A stretch of 64,000 bases of DNA from Variovorax sp. S12S4 (GTDB lineage: Bacteria > Pseudomonadota > Gammaproteobacteria > Burkholderiales > Burkholderiaceae_C), in NCBI RefSeq assembly GCF_023195515.1, contig NZ_JALPKR020000002.1, positions 5,123,001 to 5,187,000 of the forward strand, given 5' to 3'. This document shows, in pieces, positions 57,049 to 64,000 of the stretch. The translations under genes were made by a program, and so were the position numbers. Every line of letters begins with the position of its first letter. Within the stretch, counting starts at the first letter, position 1. The notes below the pieces were generated by a model, which saw only the letters and a program-made list of their open reading frames with translations, was not told where the DNA came from and did not search any database.

Positions 57049-60000
57049 ATGGACCTCCCCCACCTCACGGCGGGCAAGCGATTCACGCTGCCGCGTCCTC
57101 CCCTATCGGCCGACGCCCTGCTGCTGGCGCAATTGGGCGTGCGCGAAAAAGCCGCCGGCCGGGCCACCGCGGTGTTCACAGCGGACGCGAACGATGCGCA
57201 GCGCCTGATCGACGAAATGGCGTTCTTTGCGCCGGACCTGCGCTGCGCCTTGTTTCCGGACTGGGAAACGCTGCCCTACGACAGCTTTTCTCCCCACCAG
57301 GACCTGATCAGCGAGCGGCTCGCCACGCTCTGGCGCATCAGCCAGAAAGAAGCCGACGTGGTGCTGGTGCCCGCCACCACCGCGCTCTACCGGCTGGCGC
57401 CGCCCGCCTTCCTGGCCGGCTACACCTTTCACTTCAAGGCCAAGCAGAAGCTCGAGGAATCGAAGCTCAAGGCCCAGCTCACCCTCGCCGGCTACAGCCA
57501 TGTGACGCAGGTAGTGAGCCCAGGCGAATACGCGGTGCGCGGCGGCCTGATCGACCTGTTTCCCATGGGCTCGCTCGTGCCCTACCGCGTCGACCTGTTC
57601 GACGACGAGATCGACTCGATCCGCACCTTCGACCCCGACACCCAGCGCAGCCTCTACCCCGTGCCCGAGGTGCGCCTGCTGCCGGGCCGCGAGTTTCCGA
57701 TGGACGACGACGCCCGCGCGCGCTTCAGAAGCCGCTGGCGCGAGCTGCTCGAAGGCGACCCGACCAAGAGCCGCATCTACAAGGACATGGGCAACGGCGT
57801 GGCCACCGCCGGCATCGAGTACTACCTGCCGCTGTTCTTCGACGAGACGGCCACGGTGTTCGACTACTTCGGGCCCGACGCCACCGTGGTGCTGCACGGC
57901 GACCTCGAACCCGCGTTCCAGCATTTCTGGCAAGACACCAACGAGCGCTACCGCCTGGTGCGCGGCGACCCCGAGCGGCCGGCGCTGCCGCCCGAGGCGC
58001 TGTTCCTCAAGGCCGAGCAGTTCTACCAGCGGGCCAAGCCGCATGCGCAGCTGGCCATCCGAGGCGACATCGCCGCCGAAACGCCGTATGCGGAATTCGA
58101 CCGGCTCCCGCCGTTCGCAGTCGTGCGCGGCGCCGAAGACCCACTGGTCGGCCTCAAGGCCCACATCAAGGCAACGCCGCACCGCGTGCTGCTGATTGCC
58201 GAAAGCGAAGGCCGGCGCGAAAGCCTGCTCGACTTTCTCCGTGCCAGCGGCGTGAGCCCGCCGGCCTTCGACTCGCTGGCCGAGTTCGAGGCTTCGACCG
58301 ACGAAAAAATCGGCATCGCCACCGCCGCGCTGGCCTCGGGCTTTGCGTGGCGCGAACAGGGGATCGACCTTGTCACCGAAACCGAGCTCTTCGCCACCGC
58401 GCCCACCACCCGCCGCCGCAACAAGAAGCAGGAACAGGTCAGCGACGTCGAGGCGCTGATCAAGGACCTGTCCGAGCTCAATGTCGGCGACCCGGTGGTC
58501 CACACCGCGCATGGCATCGGCCGCTACCGCGGCCTGATCCATATGGACCTGGGCCAGGGCGTCGATGCCGAAGGCAAGCCGCTGCTGCAGGAAATGCTGC
58601 ACCTGGAGTACGCCGACAAGGCCACGCTCTATGTGCCGGTTTCGCAGCTGCACCAGATCAGCCGCTACACCGGCGTGAGCGCCGACGAGGCCCCGCTGCA
58701 CAAGCTCGGCTCCGGCCAGTGGGAAAAGGCCAAGCGCAAGGCTGCCGAACAGGTGCGCGACTCTGCCGCCGAACTGCTCAACATCTATGCGCGCCGGGCC
58801 GCTCGGCAAGGCCACGCTTTCCGCTATTCGGCCGCCGACTACGAGGTGTTCGCCAACGACTTCGGCTTTCAGGAAACGGCCGACCAGAAGGCCGCGATCC
58901 ACGCCGTGGTCCAGGACATGATCTCGCCGCAGCCGATGGACCGCCTGGTCTGCGGCGACGTGGGCTTCGGCAAGACCGAGGTGGCGCTGCGCGCCGCGTT
59001 CATCGCCATCACCGGCGGCAAGCAGGTGGCTTTTCTCGCGCCCACCACGCTGCTGGCCGAGCAGCACTACCAGACGCTGGTCGACCGCTTCGCCAAGTGG
59101 CCGGTCAAGGTGGCGGAAATGAGCCGCTTCCGTTCGGCCAAGGAAATCACCGCGGCGGCCAAGGGCCTCGCCGAGGGCACGGTCGACATCGTGGTCGGCA
59201 CGCACAAGCTGCTTTCGCAATCGGTCAAGTTCAAGAACCTGGGCCTGCTCATCATCGACGAGGAGCATCGCTTCGGCGTGCGCCACAAGGAGGCGATGAA
59301 GGCGATGCGCGCCGAGGTCGACGTGCTCACCCTCACCGCCACGCCGATTCCGCGCACGCTGGGCATGGCGCTCGAAGGACTGCGCGACCTGAGCGTGATT
59401 GCCACCGCGCCGCAACGGCGCCTGGCCATCAAGACCTTCGTGCGCAACGAGGGCACCGGCGTCATTCGCGAGGCCGTGCTGCGCGAGTTGAAGCGCGGCG
59501 GACAGGTCTACTTTCTGCACAACGAGGTCGAGACCATCGAGAACCGGCGTCAGAAGCTCGAGGAGATTCTTCCGGAAGCGCGCATTGCCGTGGCCCACGG
59601 CCAGATGCCCGAGCGCGAACTGGAGCGCGTGATGCGCGACTTCGTGGCGCAGCGCTACAACCTGCTCTTGTGCTCGACCATCATCGAGACCGGCATCGAC
59701 GTGCCGACCGCCAACACCATCGTGATGAGCCGCGCCGACAAGTTCGGCCTCGCGCAGCTGCACCAGCTGCGCGGCCGCGTCGGGCGCTCGCACCACCAAG
59801 CCTATGCCTACCTGATGGTGCCCGACACCGAGGGCCTCACCAAGCAGGCGGCGCAGCGGCTCGACGCCATCCAGCAGATGGAAGAACTGGGTTCGGGCTT
59901 CTACCTGGCCATGCACGACCTGGAGATCCGCGGCACCGGCGAGGTGCTGGGCGAGAACCAGAGCGGCAACATGATGGAGATCGGCTTCCAGCTCTACAAC

Positions 60001-60531
60001 GAGATGCTGAGCGAGGCCGTGCGCGCGCTCAAGGCCGGGCAGGAGCCCGACCTGCTCGCGCCGCTGTCGGTCACCACCGAAATCAACCTGCACGCCCCCG
60101 CCCTGCTGCCCGACGACTACTGCGGCGACGTGCATCTGCGCCTCTCGTTCTACAAGAAGCTGGCCACCGCGAAGACACCCGAGCAGATCGATACGCTGCT
60201 TGAAGAAATCGTCGACCGCTTCGGCAAGCTGCCGCCGCAGGCGCAGACGCTGATCGACACGCACCGGTTGCGCGTGCTGGCGCGGCCGTATGGCGTGGTC
60301 AAGGTCGATGCGGCGCCGGGCGTGATCCACATCACCTTCAAGAAAGACCCGCCGGTCGATTCGATGGCCATCATCCACCTGATCCAGAAGAACAAGCACA
60401 TCAAGCTTGCCGGCAACGAAAAGCTGCGCATCGAGCGCGAACTGAAAGAGCCGAAGGACCGCGCGCAGATGGTGCGCGACGTGCTGCGCAGCCTCGGCCA
60501 ACCCATCGTCAAGGAAACCGCCCCCGCATGA
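57049..60531 (+). CDS. mfd: Transcription-repair coupling factor Mfd
   Basis: Removes stalled RNA polymerase and recruits UvrA. It is 1160 residues, as expected. It has a UvrB-like N-terminal module (PDWETLPYDSFSPHQDLIS), the RNA-polymerase-interacting domain (VGDPVVHTAHGIGRYRGL), and helicase motor with Walker A GDVGFGKTEVA, DEEH in LIIDEEHRFGV and the TRG region (LRGRVGRSHHQAYAYL). A C-terminal UvrA-binding-regulating domain follows. Start ATG 57049. It overlaps serB by 4 bp. Confidence 0.97.
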   Translation: MDLPHLTAGKRFTLPRPPLSADALLLAQLGVREKAAGRATAVFTADANDAQRLIDEMAFFAPDLRCALFPDWETLPYDSFSPHQDLISERLATLWRISQKEADVVLVPATTALYRLAPPAFLAGYTFHFKAKQKLEESKLKAQLTLAGYSHVTQVVSPGEYAVRGGLIDLFPMGSLVPYRVDLFDDEIDSIRTFDPDTQRSLYPVPEVRLLPGREFPMDDDARARFRSRWRELLEGDPTKSRIYKDMGNGVATAGIEYYLPLFFDETATVFDYFGPDATVVLHGDLEPAFQHFWQDTNERYRLVRGDPERPALPPEALFLKAEQFYQRAKPHAQLAIRGDIAAETPYAEFDRLPPFAVVRGAEDPLVGLKAHIKATPHRVLLIAESEGRRESLLDFLRASGVSPPAFDSLAEFEASTDEKIGIATAALASGFAWREQGIDLVTETELFATAPTTRRRNKKQEQVSDVEALIKDLSELNVGDPVVHTAHGIGRYRGLIHMDLGQGVDAEGKPLLQEMLHLEYADKATLYVPVSQLHQISRYTGVSADEAPLHKLGSGQWEKAKRKAAEQVRDSAAELLNIYARRAARQGHAFRYSAADYEVFANDFGFQETADQKAAIHAVVQDMISPQPMDRLVCGDVGFGKTEVALRAAFIAITGGKQVAFLAPTTLLAEQHYQTLVDRFAKWPVKVAEMSRFRSAKEITAAAKGLAEGTVDIVVGTHKLLSQSVKFKNLGLLIIDEEHRFGVRHKEAMKAMRAEVDVLTLTATPIPRTLGMALEGLRDLSVIATAPQRRLAIKTFVRNEGTGVIREAVLRELKRGGQVYFLHNEVETIENRRQKLEEILPEARIAVAHGQMPERELERVMRDFVAQRYNLLLCSTIIETGIDVPTANTIVMSRADKFGLAQLHQLRGRVGRSHHQAYAYLMVPDTEGLTKQAAQRLDAIQQMEELGSGFYLAMHDLEIRGTGEVLGENQSGNMMEIGFQLYNEMLSEAVRALKAGQEPDLLAPLSVTTEINLHAPALLPDDYCGDVHLRLSFYKKLATAKTPEQIDTLLEEIVDRFGKLPPQAQTLIDTHRLRVLARPYGVVKVDAAPGVIHITFKKDPPVDSMAIIHLIQKNKHIKLAGNEKLRIERELKEPKDRAQMVRDVLRSLGQPIVKETAPA

Positions 60532-61238
60532 GCGCTACAGAAATTTCTCCCGGCCTGGTTATCCAGCGCGTGAAGCCGCCGCTGAAGCTTGCCGACTTCA
60601 AGCTGATCGCGTTCGACATGGATTCGACGCTGATCAACATCGAGTGCATCGACGAGATTGCCGATGCCGTCGGCAAGAAAGCCGAGGTGGCGGCCATTAC
60701 CGAAGCCACGATGCGCGGCGAAATCAAGGACTTCAAGGAAAGCCTGCGGCGCCGCGTGGCGCTCTTGAAAGGCGTGCCGGTCGAGGCGCTGCAGCAGGTG
60801 TACGACGAGCGTCTGAAGCTCAACCCAGGTGCTGCCGAACTGGTCGCGACGTGCAAGGCGGCCGGGCTCAAGGTGCTGCTGGTGTCGGGCGGCTTCACCT
60901 TCTTTGCCAACCGGGTGAAAGACCGCCTGGGCATCGACTTCGCGCGCTCCAACCTGCTCGACGAAGCCGATGGCCAACTCACCGGCCAGGTGGTGCAGCA
61001 AAGCTGGGGGGACATCTGCGACGGCGCCGAGAAGCGCCGCACGCTGCTCGAAGTCGCGTCGCTCATGGGCATTTCTCCGCAGGAGACCATCGCCGTGGGC
61101 GACGGCGCCAACGACCTGCCGATGATGGGCGAAGCCGGCCTTTCAGTGGCCTACCACGCCAAGCCGAAGGTGCGCGAGCAAGCCATGGTGGCCATCAACG
61201 AGGGCGGCTTGGACAGAGTGCTGGAGATACTGAAATGA
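60528..61238 (+). CDS. serB: Phosphoserine phosphatase SerB
   Basis: Last step of serine synthesis, a HAD-family phosphatase. It is 236 residues. The nucleophile and acid are Asp30 and Asp32 in FDMDSTLIN, then VSGGFTFFA and the Mg-binding GDGANDLPMMGEAG. The N-terminal ACT domain of E. coli SerB is absent, so this is the short form. Start ATG overlaps the mfd stop; its stop overlaps the next start (ATGA). Confidence 0.95.
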   Translation: MSATEISPGLVIQRVKPPLKLADFKLIAFDMDSTLINIECIDEIADAVGKKAEVAAITEATMRGEIKDFKESLRRRVALLKGVPVEALQQVYDERLKLNPGAAELVATCKAAGLKVLLVSGGFTFFANRVKDRLGIDFARSNLLDEADGQLTGQVVQQSWGDICDGAEKRRTLLEVASLMGISPQETIAVGDGANDLPMMGEAGLSVAYHAKPKVREQAMVAINEGGLDRVLEILK

Positions 61239-62302
61239 CCGACAACACCGCCCCGCTCTACAGCGCAGATGCGCTCAGGGACTACGGCAGCGCATTGCTG
61301 CAAAAAGCCGGGCTTGCCGCCTCGATGGCCGACAGCGTTGCCCGCACCCTGGTCGAAGGCGACCTGCTGGGCCACGACACGCACGGCCTCGCCCTGTTGG
61401 CCGGCTACGTGAAAGAGATCGAATCCGGCGGCATGACGCCGGACGGCGCTCCGGAGGTTCTGTCTGATCGCCCCGCCGCCGTGCTGTGGGACGGCAAGCG
61501 CCTGCCCGGCCCCTGGCTCATGGACCAGGGCATGGACATGCTGCTCCCGCGTGCCCGCGAGCTCGGCACCGCCTCGCTCGTGATCCGCCGCAGCCATCAC
61601 ATCGCCTGCCTGGCCGTCTACATGCTGCGCGCGCTGCAGGAAGACATGCTGATGCTGCTCGCCTGCTCCGACCCCAACACGGCCAGCGTCGCGCCCTTCG
61701 GCGGCACCCAGGCGGTGTTCACGCCCAATCCGCTGGCCATGGGCTTTCCGCTGTCGCAAGGCGGCGTGATGGTCGACATTTCGGCTTCCATCACCACCAA
61801 CGGCATGAGCAACCGCAAGCGCGCAGCCGGCGAGACTTTTGCCGAAGAGTGGCTGATCGACGCCACCGGCAAGCCTACGAACAACCCGCAGGTGCTGTTC
61901 GACCAGCCGCCCGGCACGCTGCTGCCCGTTGGCGGACTCAGCCACGGCCACAAGGGTTATGGAATGGCGCTGCTGGTCGAAACGCTGACCGCCGGCCTCG
62001 CAGGCCACGGCCGGGCCGATCCGCCCGAGGGTTGGGGTGCGACGGTGCACATCACGCTGCACGATCTGCACGCGTTCGGCGGCAAGGAAGCCTTCTTGCG
62101 CCAGATGGACCACGTGGCGGCCCAGTGCCGCAACAACGCGCCCGTCGATCCGGCGAAGCCGGTGCGCCTGCCGGGCGAAGGCGGCTTGAAGCGCCGTGAA
62201 ACCCAGTCGAAAAACGGAGTGCGGCTGCACCCGTCGATTGCGCGTGCGCTGCAGGATGCGGAGCAGCGCTATGGGCTGCAACTCGCGCAGGCGCTGATCT
62301 AG
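61235..62302 (+). CDS. Malate/L-lactate dehydrogenase family oxidoreductase
   Basis: A 355-residue member of the Ldh_2 family (malate, L-sulfolactate, ureidoglycolate dehydrogenases), unrelated to Rossmann lactate dehydrogenases. The family motif GHDTHGLALL with the catalytic His is at about 46-55; SHHIACLAVYM, PLAMGFPLSQGG and GHKGYGMALLVETLTAGL follow. The exact 2-hydroxyacid is unknown. It overlaps serB by 4 bp, so it is the third gene of the mfd-serB operon. A foldback element follows. Confidence 0.88.
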   Translation: MTDNTAPLYSADALRDYGSALLQKAGLAASMADSVARTLVEGDLLGHDTHGLALLAGYVKEIESGGMTPDGAPEVLSDRPAAVLWDGKRLPGPWLMDQGMDMLLPRARELGTASLVIRRSHHIACLAVYMLRALQEDMLMLLACSDPNTASVAPFGGTQAVFTPNPLAMGFPLSQGGVMVDISASITTNGMSNRKRAAGETFAEEWLIDATGKPTNNPQVLFDQPPGTLLPVGGLSHGHKGYGMALLVETLTAGLAGHGRADPPEGWGATVHITLHDLHAFGGKEAFLRQMDHVAAQCRNNAPVDPAKPVRLPGEGGLKRRETQSKNGVRLHPSIARALQDAEQRYGLQLAQALI

Positions 62303-62362
62303 GAAGCGGTCTGCTATCTATTTGACGTTGCGCTGTTCCGTTCAGGGCGCGCACCCGCCGAC

Positions 62363-62575
62363 GGGGTACCTTTCTCCGCGAATGTCCCCCGGCCTGCGGC
62401 CTCCTCCTTTATTTCGCTGCGCAAGGCACCCCATCGACGGGAGCGTGATTCAGAGCGGTCGTTGATCGGCGGTGCACCCAGAGCGTGCCCAAGTGCACAG
62501 GGCATCGGGTGCTCCCCGCAGCGAAATAAAGGAGGAGCCGAAGGCGGGGGACATTCGCGGAGGGGGAGTACCCGG
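62363..62575. repeat. 213-bp foldback (MITE/REP-like) element
   Basis: Two roughly 70-bp arms (62363-62432 and 62506-62575) are imperfect inverted copies around a 73-bp centre. Exact shared blocks are CTCCGCGAATGTCCCCC (17 nt) and TCCTCCTTTATTTCGCTGCG (20 nt). Each arm also contains its own small hairpin (GGCC-TGC-GGCC on the left, GCC-TTC-GGC on the right). It carries no gene. It lies in the 329-bp gap between the dehydrogenase and a DUF6172 gene and could end transcripts from both sides. The layout resembles a non-autonomous mobile repeat. Confidence 0.75.
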
Positions 62576-62631
62576 TGGCCTTTGCACCCACCCTGAACGA
62601 CCTCGCCCCGATCACCCAAGACACGCAGGAA

Positions 62632-62955
62632 TCAGTCCTCTTCGGGAGGCTCTTCCGCCCGCTCCCCAGCCGAACGCGGCGCCCGCTTGCCAGGCTTGGC
62701 CAGGATCTCGACGTAGAACTGCTTGCCGGCCTCCTTGACGACGCCGTCGATCAGCCCCGTGATCGCCGAAAGGTGCACGGCTTCGGCAGTTTCCGCCGAG
62801 GTGCCAAACTTGCAGTCGAAGTCCCAGAAGTCCGTGCCTTCGGGCAGAACGCGCCGGCGCTCGCGCTTGATGTACTTGCGAATCTCGTGCTTGATGGCTT
62901 CGAGGAGGCGGTCGGGGTGCTTGCCCTCGACCTGAAGCTGAAAGGTTTTTCTCAT
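62632..62955 (-). CDS. DUF6172 family protein
   Basis: A 107-residue protein of the DUF6172 family as I recognise it. MRKTFQLQVEGKHPDRLLEA and IKHEIRKYIKRERRRVLP start the domain, FWDFDCKFG and AVHLSAITGLIDGVVKEAG follow, and the tail is acidic (EEPPEED). Function is unknown. It is cytoplasmic, with no signal peptide or membrane segment. Divergent from the 75-residue gene by 61 bp. Confidence 0.8.
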   Translation of the reverse strand: MRKTFQLQVEGKHPDRLLEAIKHEIRKYIKRERRRVLPEGTDFWDFDCKFGTSAETAEAVHLSAITGLIDGVVKEAGKQFYVEILAKPGKRAPRSAGERAEEPPEED

Positions 62956-63016
62956 GGGTGATCGTAACGCGCCGCGCTGTGTACAGTCGGCGGTTCAATG
63001 GAAAGCAGGTAAAGAC

Positions 63017-63244
63017 ATGGCGCGCGCAAACGACTGGGCAAGCAAGGTAATGGCATTGGTCAACGGCGGCAACGCATCGGCGGCCATCGCGCAGATCAAG
63101 GTCGCGCCCTCGGTCAAGGACCTGAAGGCGCTCCAGACCATCATGACGCTGTCGAAAATGAAAGGCCGTTATCCCAACGTGGATGCGGCCATCGAAGACA
63201 ACCTGGCGCTGCTGGCGGCGCCGCGGCTGCACCGCTCGCCCTGA
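63017..63244 (+). CDS. Small hypothetical protein, 75 residues
   Basis: ATG 63017 with AGGT 6 bp upstream. A helical, basic protein (MARANDWASKVMALVNGG, VKDLKALQTIMTLSKMKG, AAIEDNLALLAAPRLHR). It is not recognised. Codon use looks normal for the region, supporting a real gene. It is convergent with the aminotransferase, only 4 bp away. Confidence 0.6.
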   Translation: MARANDWASKVMALVNGGNASAAIAQIKVAPSVKDLKALQTIMTLSKMKGRYPNVDAAIEDNLALLAAPRLHRSP

Positions 63245-63248
63245 AGAC

Positions 63249-64000
63249 CTACAAGGCCTGGCCCAGGCGCTTCACGCCCTCTTCGATCTTCGCCACGTCC
63301 GCCGTCGCAAAGCTCAACCGCAGCGTCGCCAGGTCGGGCTTCTCGGCATAGAACGGTGCGCCCGGCACAAAGGCCACCAGCTGCTCGATCGCGCGCTTGG
63401 CCAGTTCGGTTGCATCGGCCAGCTTGCCGTTGGCACCCGTCAGGCGGGCCCAGAAGAACAACCCGCCCTGCGGCTGGGTAAAGCTCACCGCGTCGCCCAA
63501 CTCGCGCTTCAGCGCCGCGCCCATGGCCTGCGCCCGTTGGCCGTACACCTCCCGCACATGCGCCAGCGTGGCCGGCATGCGGCCGCTCTTGAGGTATTGC
63601 GCGGCCGTGGCCTGCGAGAAGGTGCTGGTGTGCGCATCGCTGAACTGCTTGCACATGGTGGCCTTGGCCAGCAGCTCGGCCGGCGCAATCATCCAGCCGA
63701 TGCGAAGGCCGGGGCTCAGCACCTTGCTCAGGCTGCCGCAATGCGCGAGCAGCTCGCGGCTGCCCGGCACGTCCTTGCTCAAAGCCATGATCGACGGCGG
63801 GGGCGCTTCGCCGAAGTAGAGATCGCCGTACGGGTCGTCCTCGACGATCAGCGTCTGGTACTTGACGGCCAGCTCGAGCACCTTCTTGCGGCGCTCCAGG
63901 CTCAGCATGGCGCCGCTCGGGTTGCCGAAGGTGGGAATCAGGTAGACGAACTTGGGCTTGTGCTCCGCAATGAGTTTTTCAAGCTCGTCGGTCTTCACGC
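63249..64000 (-). CDS. PLP-dependent aminotransferase, C-terminal part
   Basis: The gene enters from beyond the right edge; about 250 C-terminal residues are visible. It is a fold-type I aminotransferase of the class I/II (LysN, ARO8, MocR-domain) kind. It has FVYLIPTFGNPSGAMLSLER, VEDDPYGDLYF, the PLP lysine in GSLSKVLSPGLRIGW and QPQGGLFFWARL. It could be an alpha-aminoadipate or aromatic/branched-chain aminotransferase; the N-terminus is needed to exclude a MocR regulator. The GTG near 63998 is probably internal. Confidence 0.85.
   Translation of the reverse strand, partial: VKTDELEKLIAEHKPKFVYLIPTFGNPSGAMLSLERRKKVLELAVKYQTLIVEDDPYGDLYFGEAPPPSIMALSKDVPGSRELLAHCGSLSKVLSPGLRIGWMIAPAELLAKATMCKQFSDAHTSTFSQATAAQYLKSGRMPATLAHVREVYGQRAQAMGAALKRELGDAVSFTQPQGGLFFWARLTGANGKLADATELAKRAIEQLVAFVPGAPFYAEKPDLATLRLSFATADVAKIEEGVKRLGQAL

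Noticed and set aside
57103..60501. 1132-codon open frame on the minus strand opposite mfd
   Set aside because: Shadow of mfd for the same reason.
62314..62738. Small ORFs inside the foldback region on both strands
   Set aside because: They run through the inverted repeat arms and have no ribosome site or family features.

Overview
This 64 kb window is a stretch of chromosome from a GC-rich betaproteobacterium, almost certainly Burkholderiales, family Comamonadaceae. The closest match I can name from memory is Variovorax. The evidence is the strong G/C bias at third codon positions, the gene order, and the proteins present: a Burkholderiales-type EnvZ/OmpR pair, PhaR, 3-hydroxybutyrate dehydrogenase and a Kdo hydroxylase. 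The species call is inference, because no search was run. There is no prophage, IS element, CRISPR array or plasmid module. Most of the window is core genome.

Layout. (1) 1-7072, plus strand: the tail of a D-2-hydroxyacid dehydrogenase, an MFS exporter, then an acyl-CoA catabolism cluster (3-hydroxyacyl-CoA dehydrogenase, enoyl-CoA hydratase/isomerase, Crp/Fnr regulator, APH-fold phosphotransferase, ACAD11-type acyl-CoA dehydrogenase) closed by a strong terminator. (2) 7151-12709, minus strand: GNAT, glmM, folP, ftsH and rlmE, with divergent yhbY. (3) 14078-20940, minus strand: a DUF4149 protein, greA, a Kdo hydroxylase, carB, an ORF6N-domain gene wedged between carB and carA, then carA. (4) 21139-36464, minus strand: the classic translation/envelope cluster rpsB-tsf-pyrH-frr-uppS-cdsA-dxr-rseP-bamA-skp-lpxD-fabZ-lpxA-lpxB-rnhB and a SpoU-type methyltransferase. 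(5) 36686-47387: amidase, D-amino-acid dehydrogenase, NAD(P)HX repair enzyme, an SDR, RNase R, tRNA-Leu(CAG), a YkvA-family membrane protein, a tiny membrane ORF, rimO and phaR. (6) 47461-56932: a zinc-ribbon protein, tRNA-Val(GAC), relA, an alpha/beta hydrolase, bdhA, a SIMPL protein, ompR-envZ, ispF and ispD. (7) 57049-64000: mfd-serB-dehydrogenase, a 213-bp foldback repeat, a DUF6172 protein, a 75-aa protein and a truncated PLP aminotransferase.

How it works together. Region 4 couples ribosome assembly and recycling (S2, EF-Ts, RRF), pyrimidine nucleotides (PyrH, with CarAB nearby), isoprenoid and lipid carriers (Dxr, UppS, CdsA; IspD/F further on), lipid A synthesis (LpxD/A/B, FabZ) and outer-membrane assembly (BamA, Skp, RseP). 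GlmM, FolP, FtsH, RlmE, GreA, Mfd, RelA and RNase R add cell-wall, folate, proteolysis, RNA and stress functions.

Odd points. lpxB and rnhB, side by side, each carry a one-base homopolymer deletion as sequenced, most likely sequencing errors. RNase R has no canonical start where its conserved N-terminus needs one. The phage-type ORF6N gene between carA and carB contains a perfect 27-nt palindrome and starts at a 15-bp tandem duplication. A long foldback element lies at 62.4 kb. I found no convincing multi-gene defence or mobile system. The ORF6N insertion and the foldback are the most unusual structures here.
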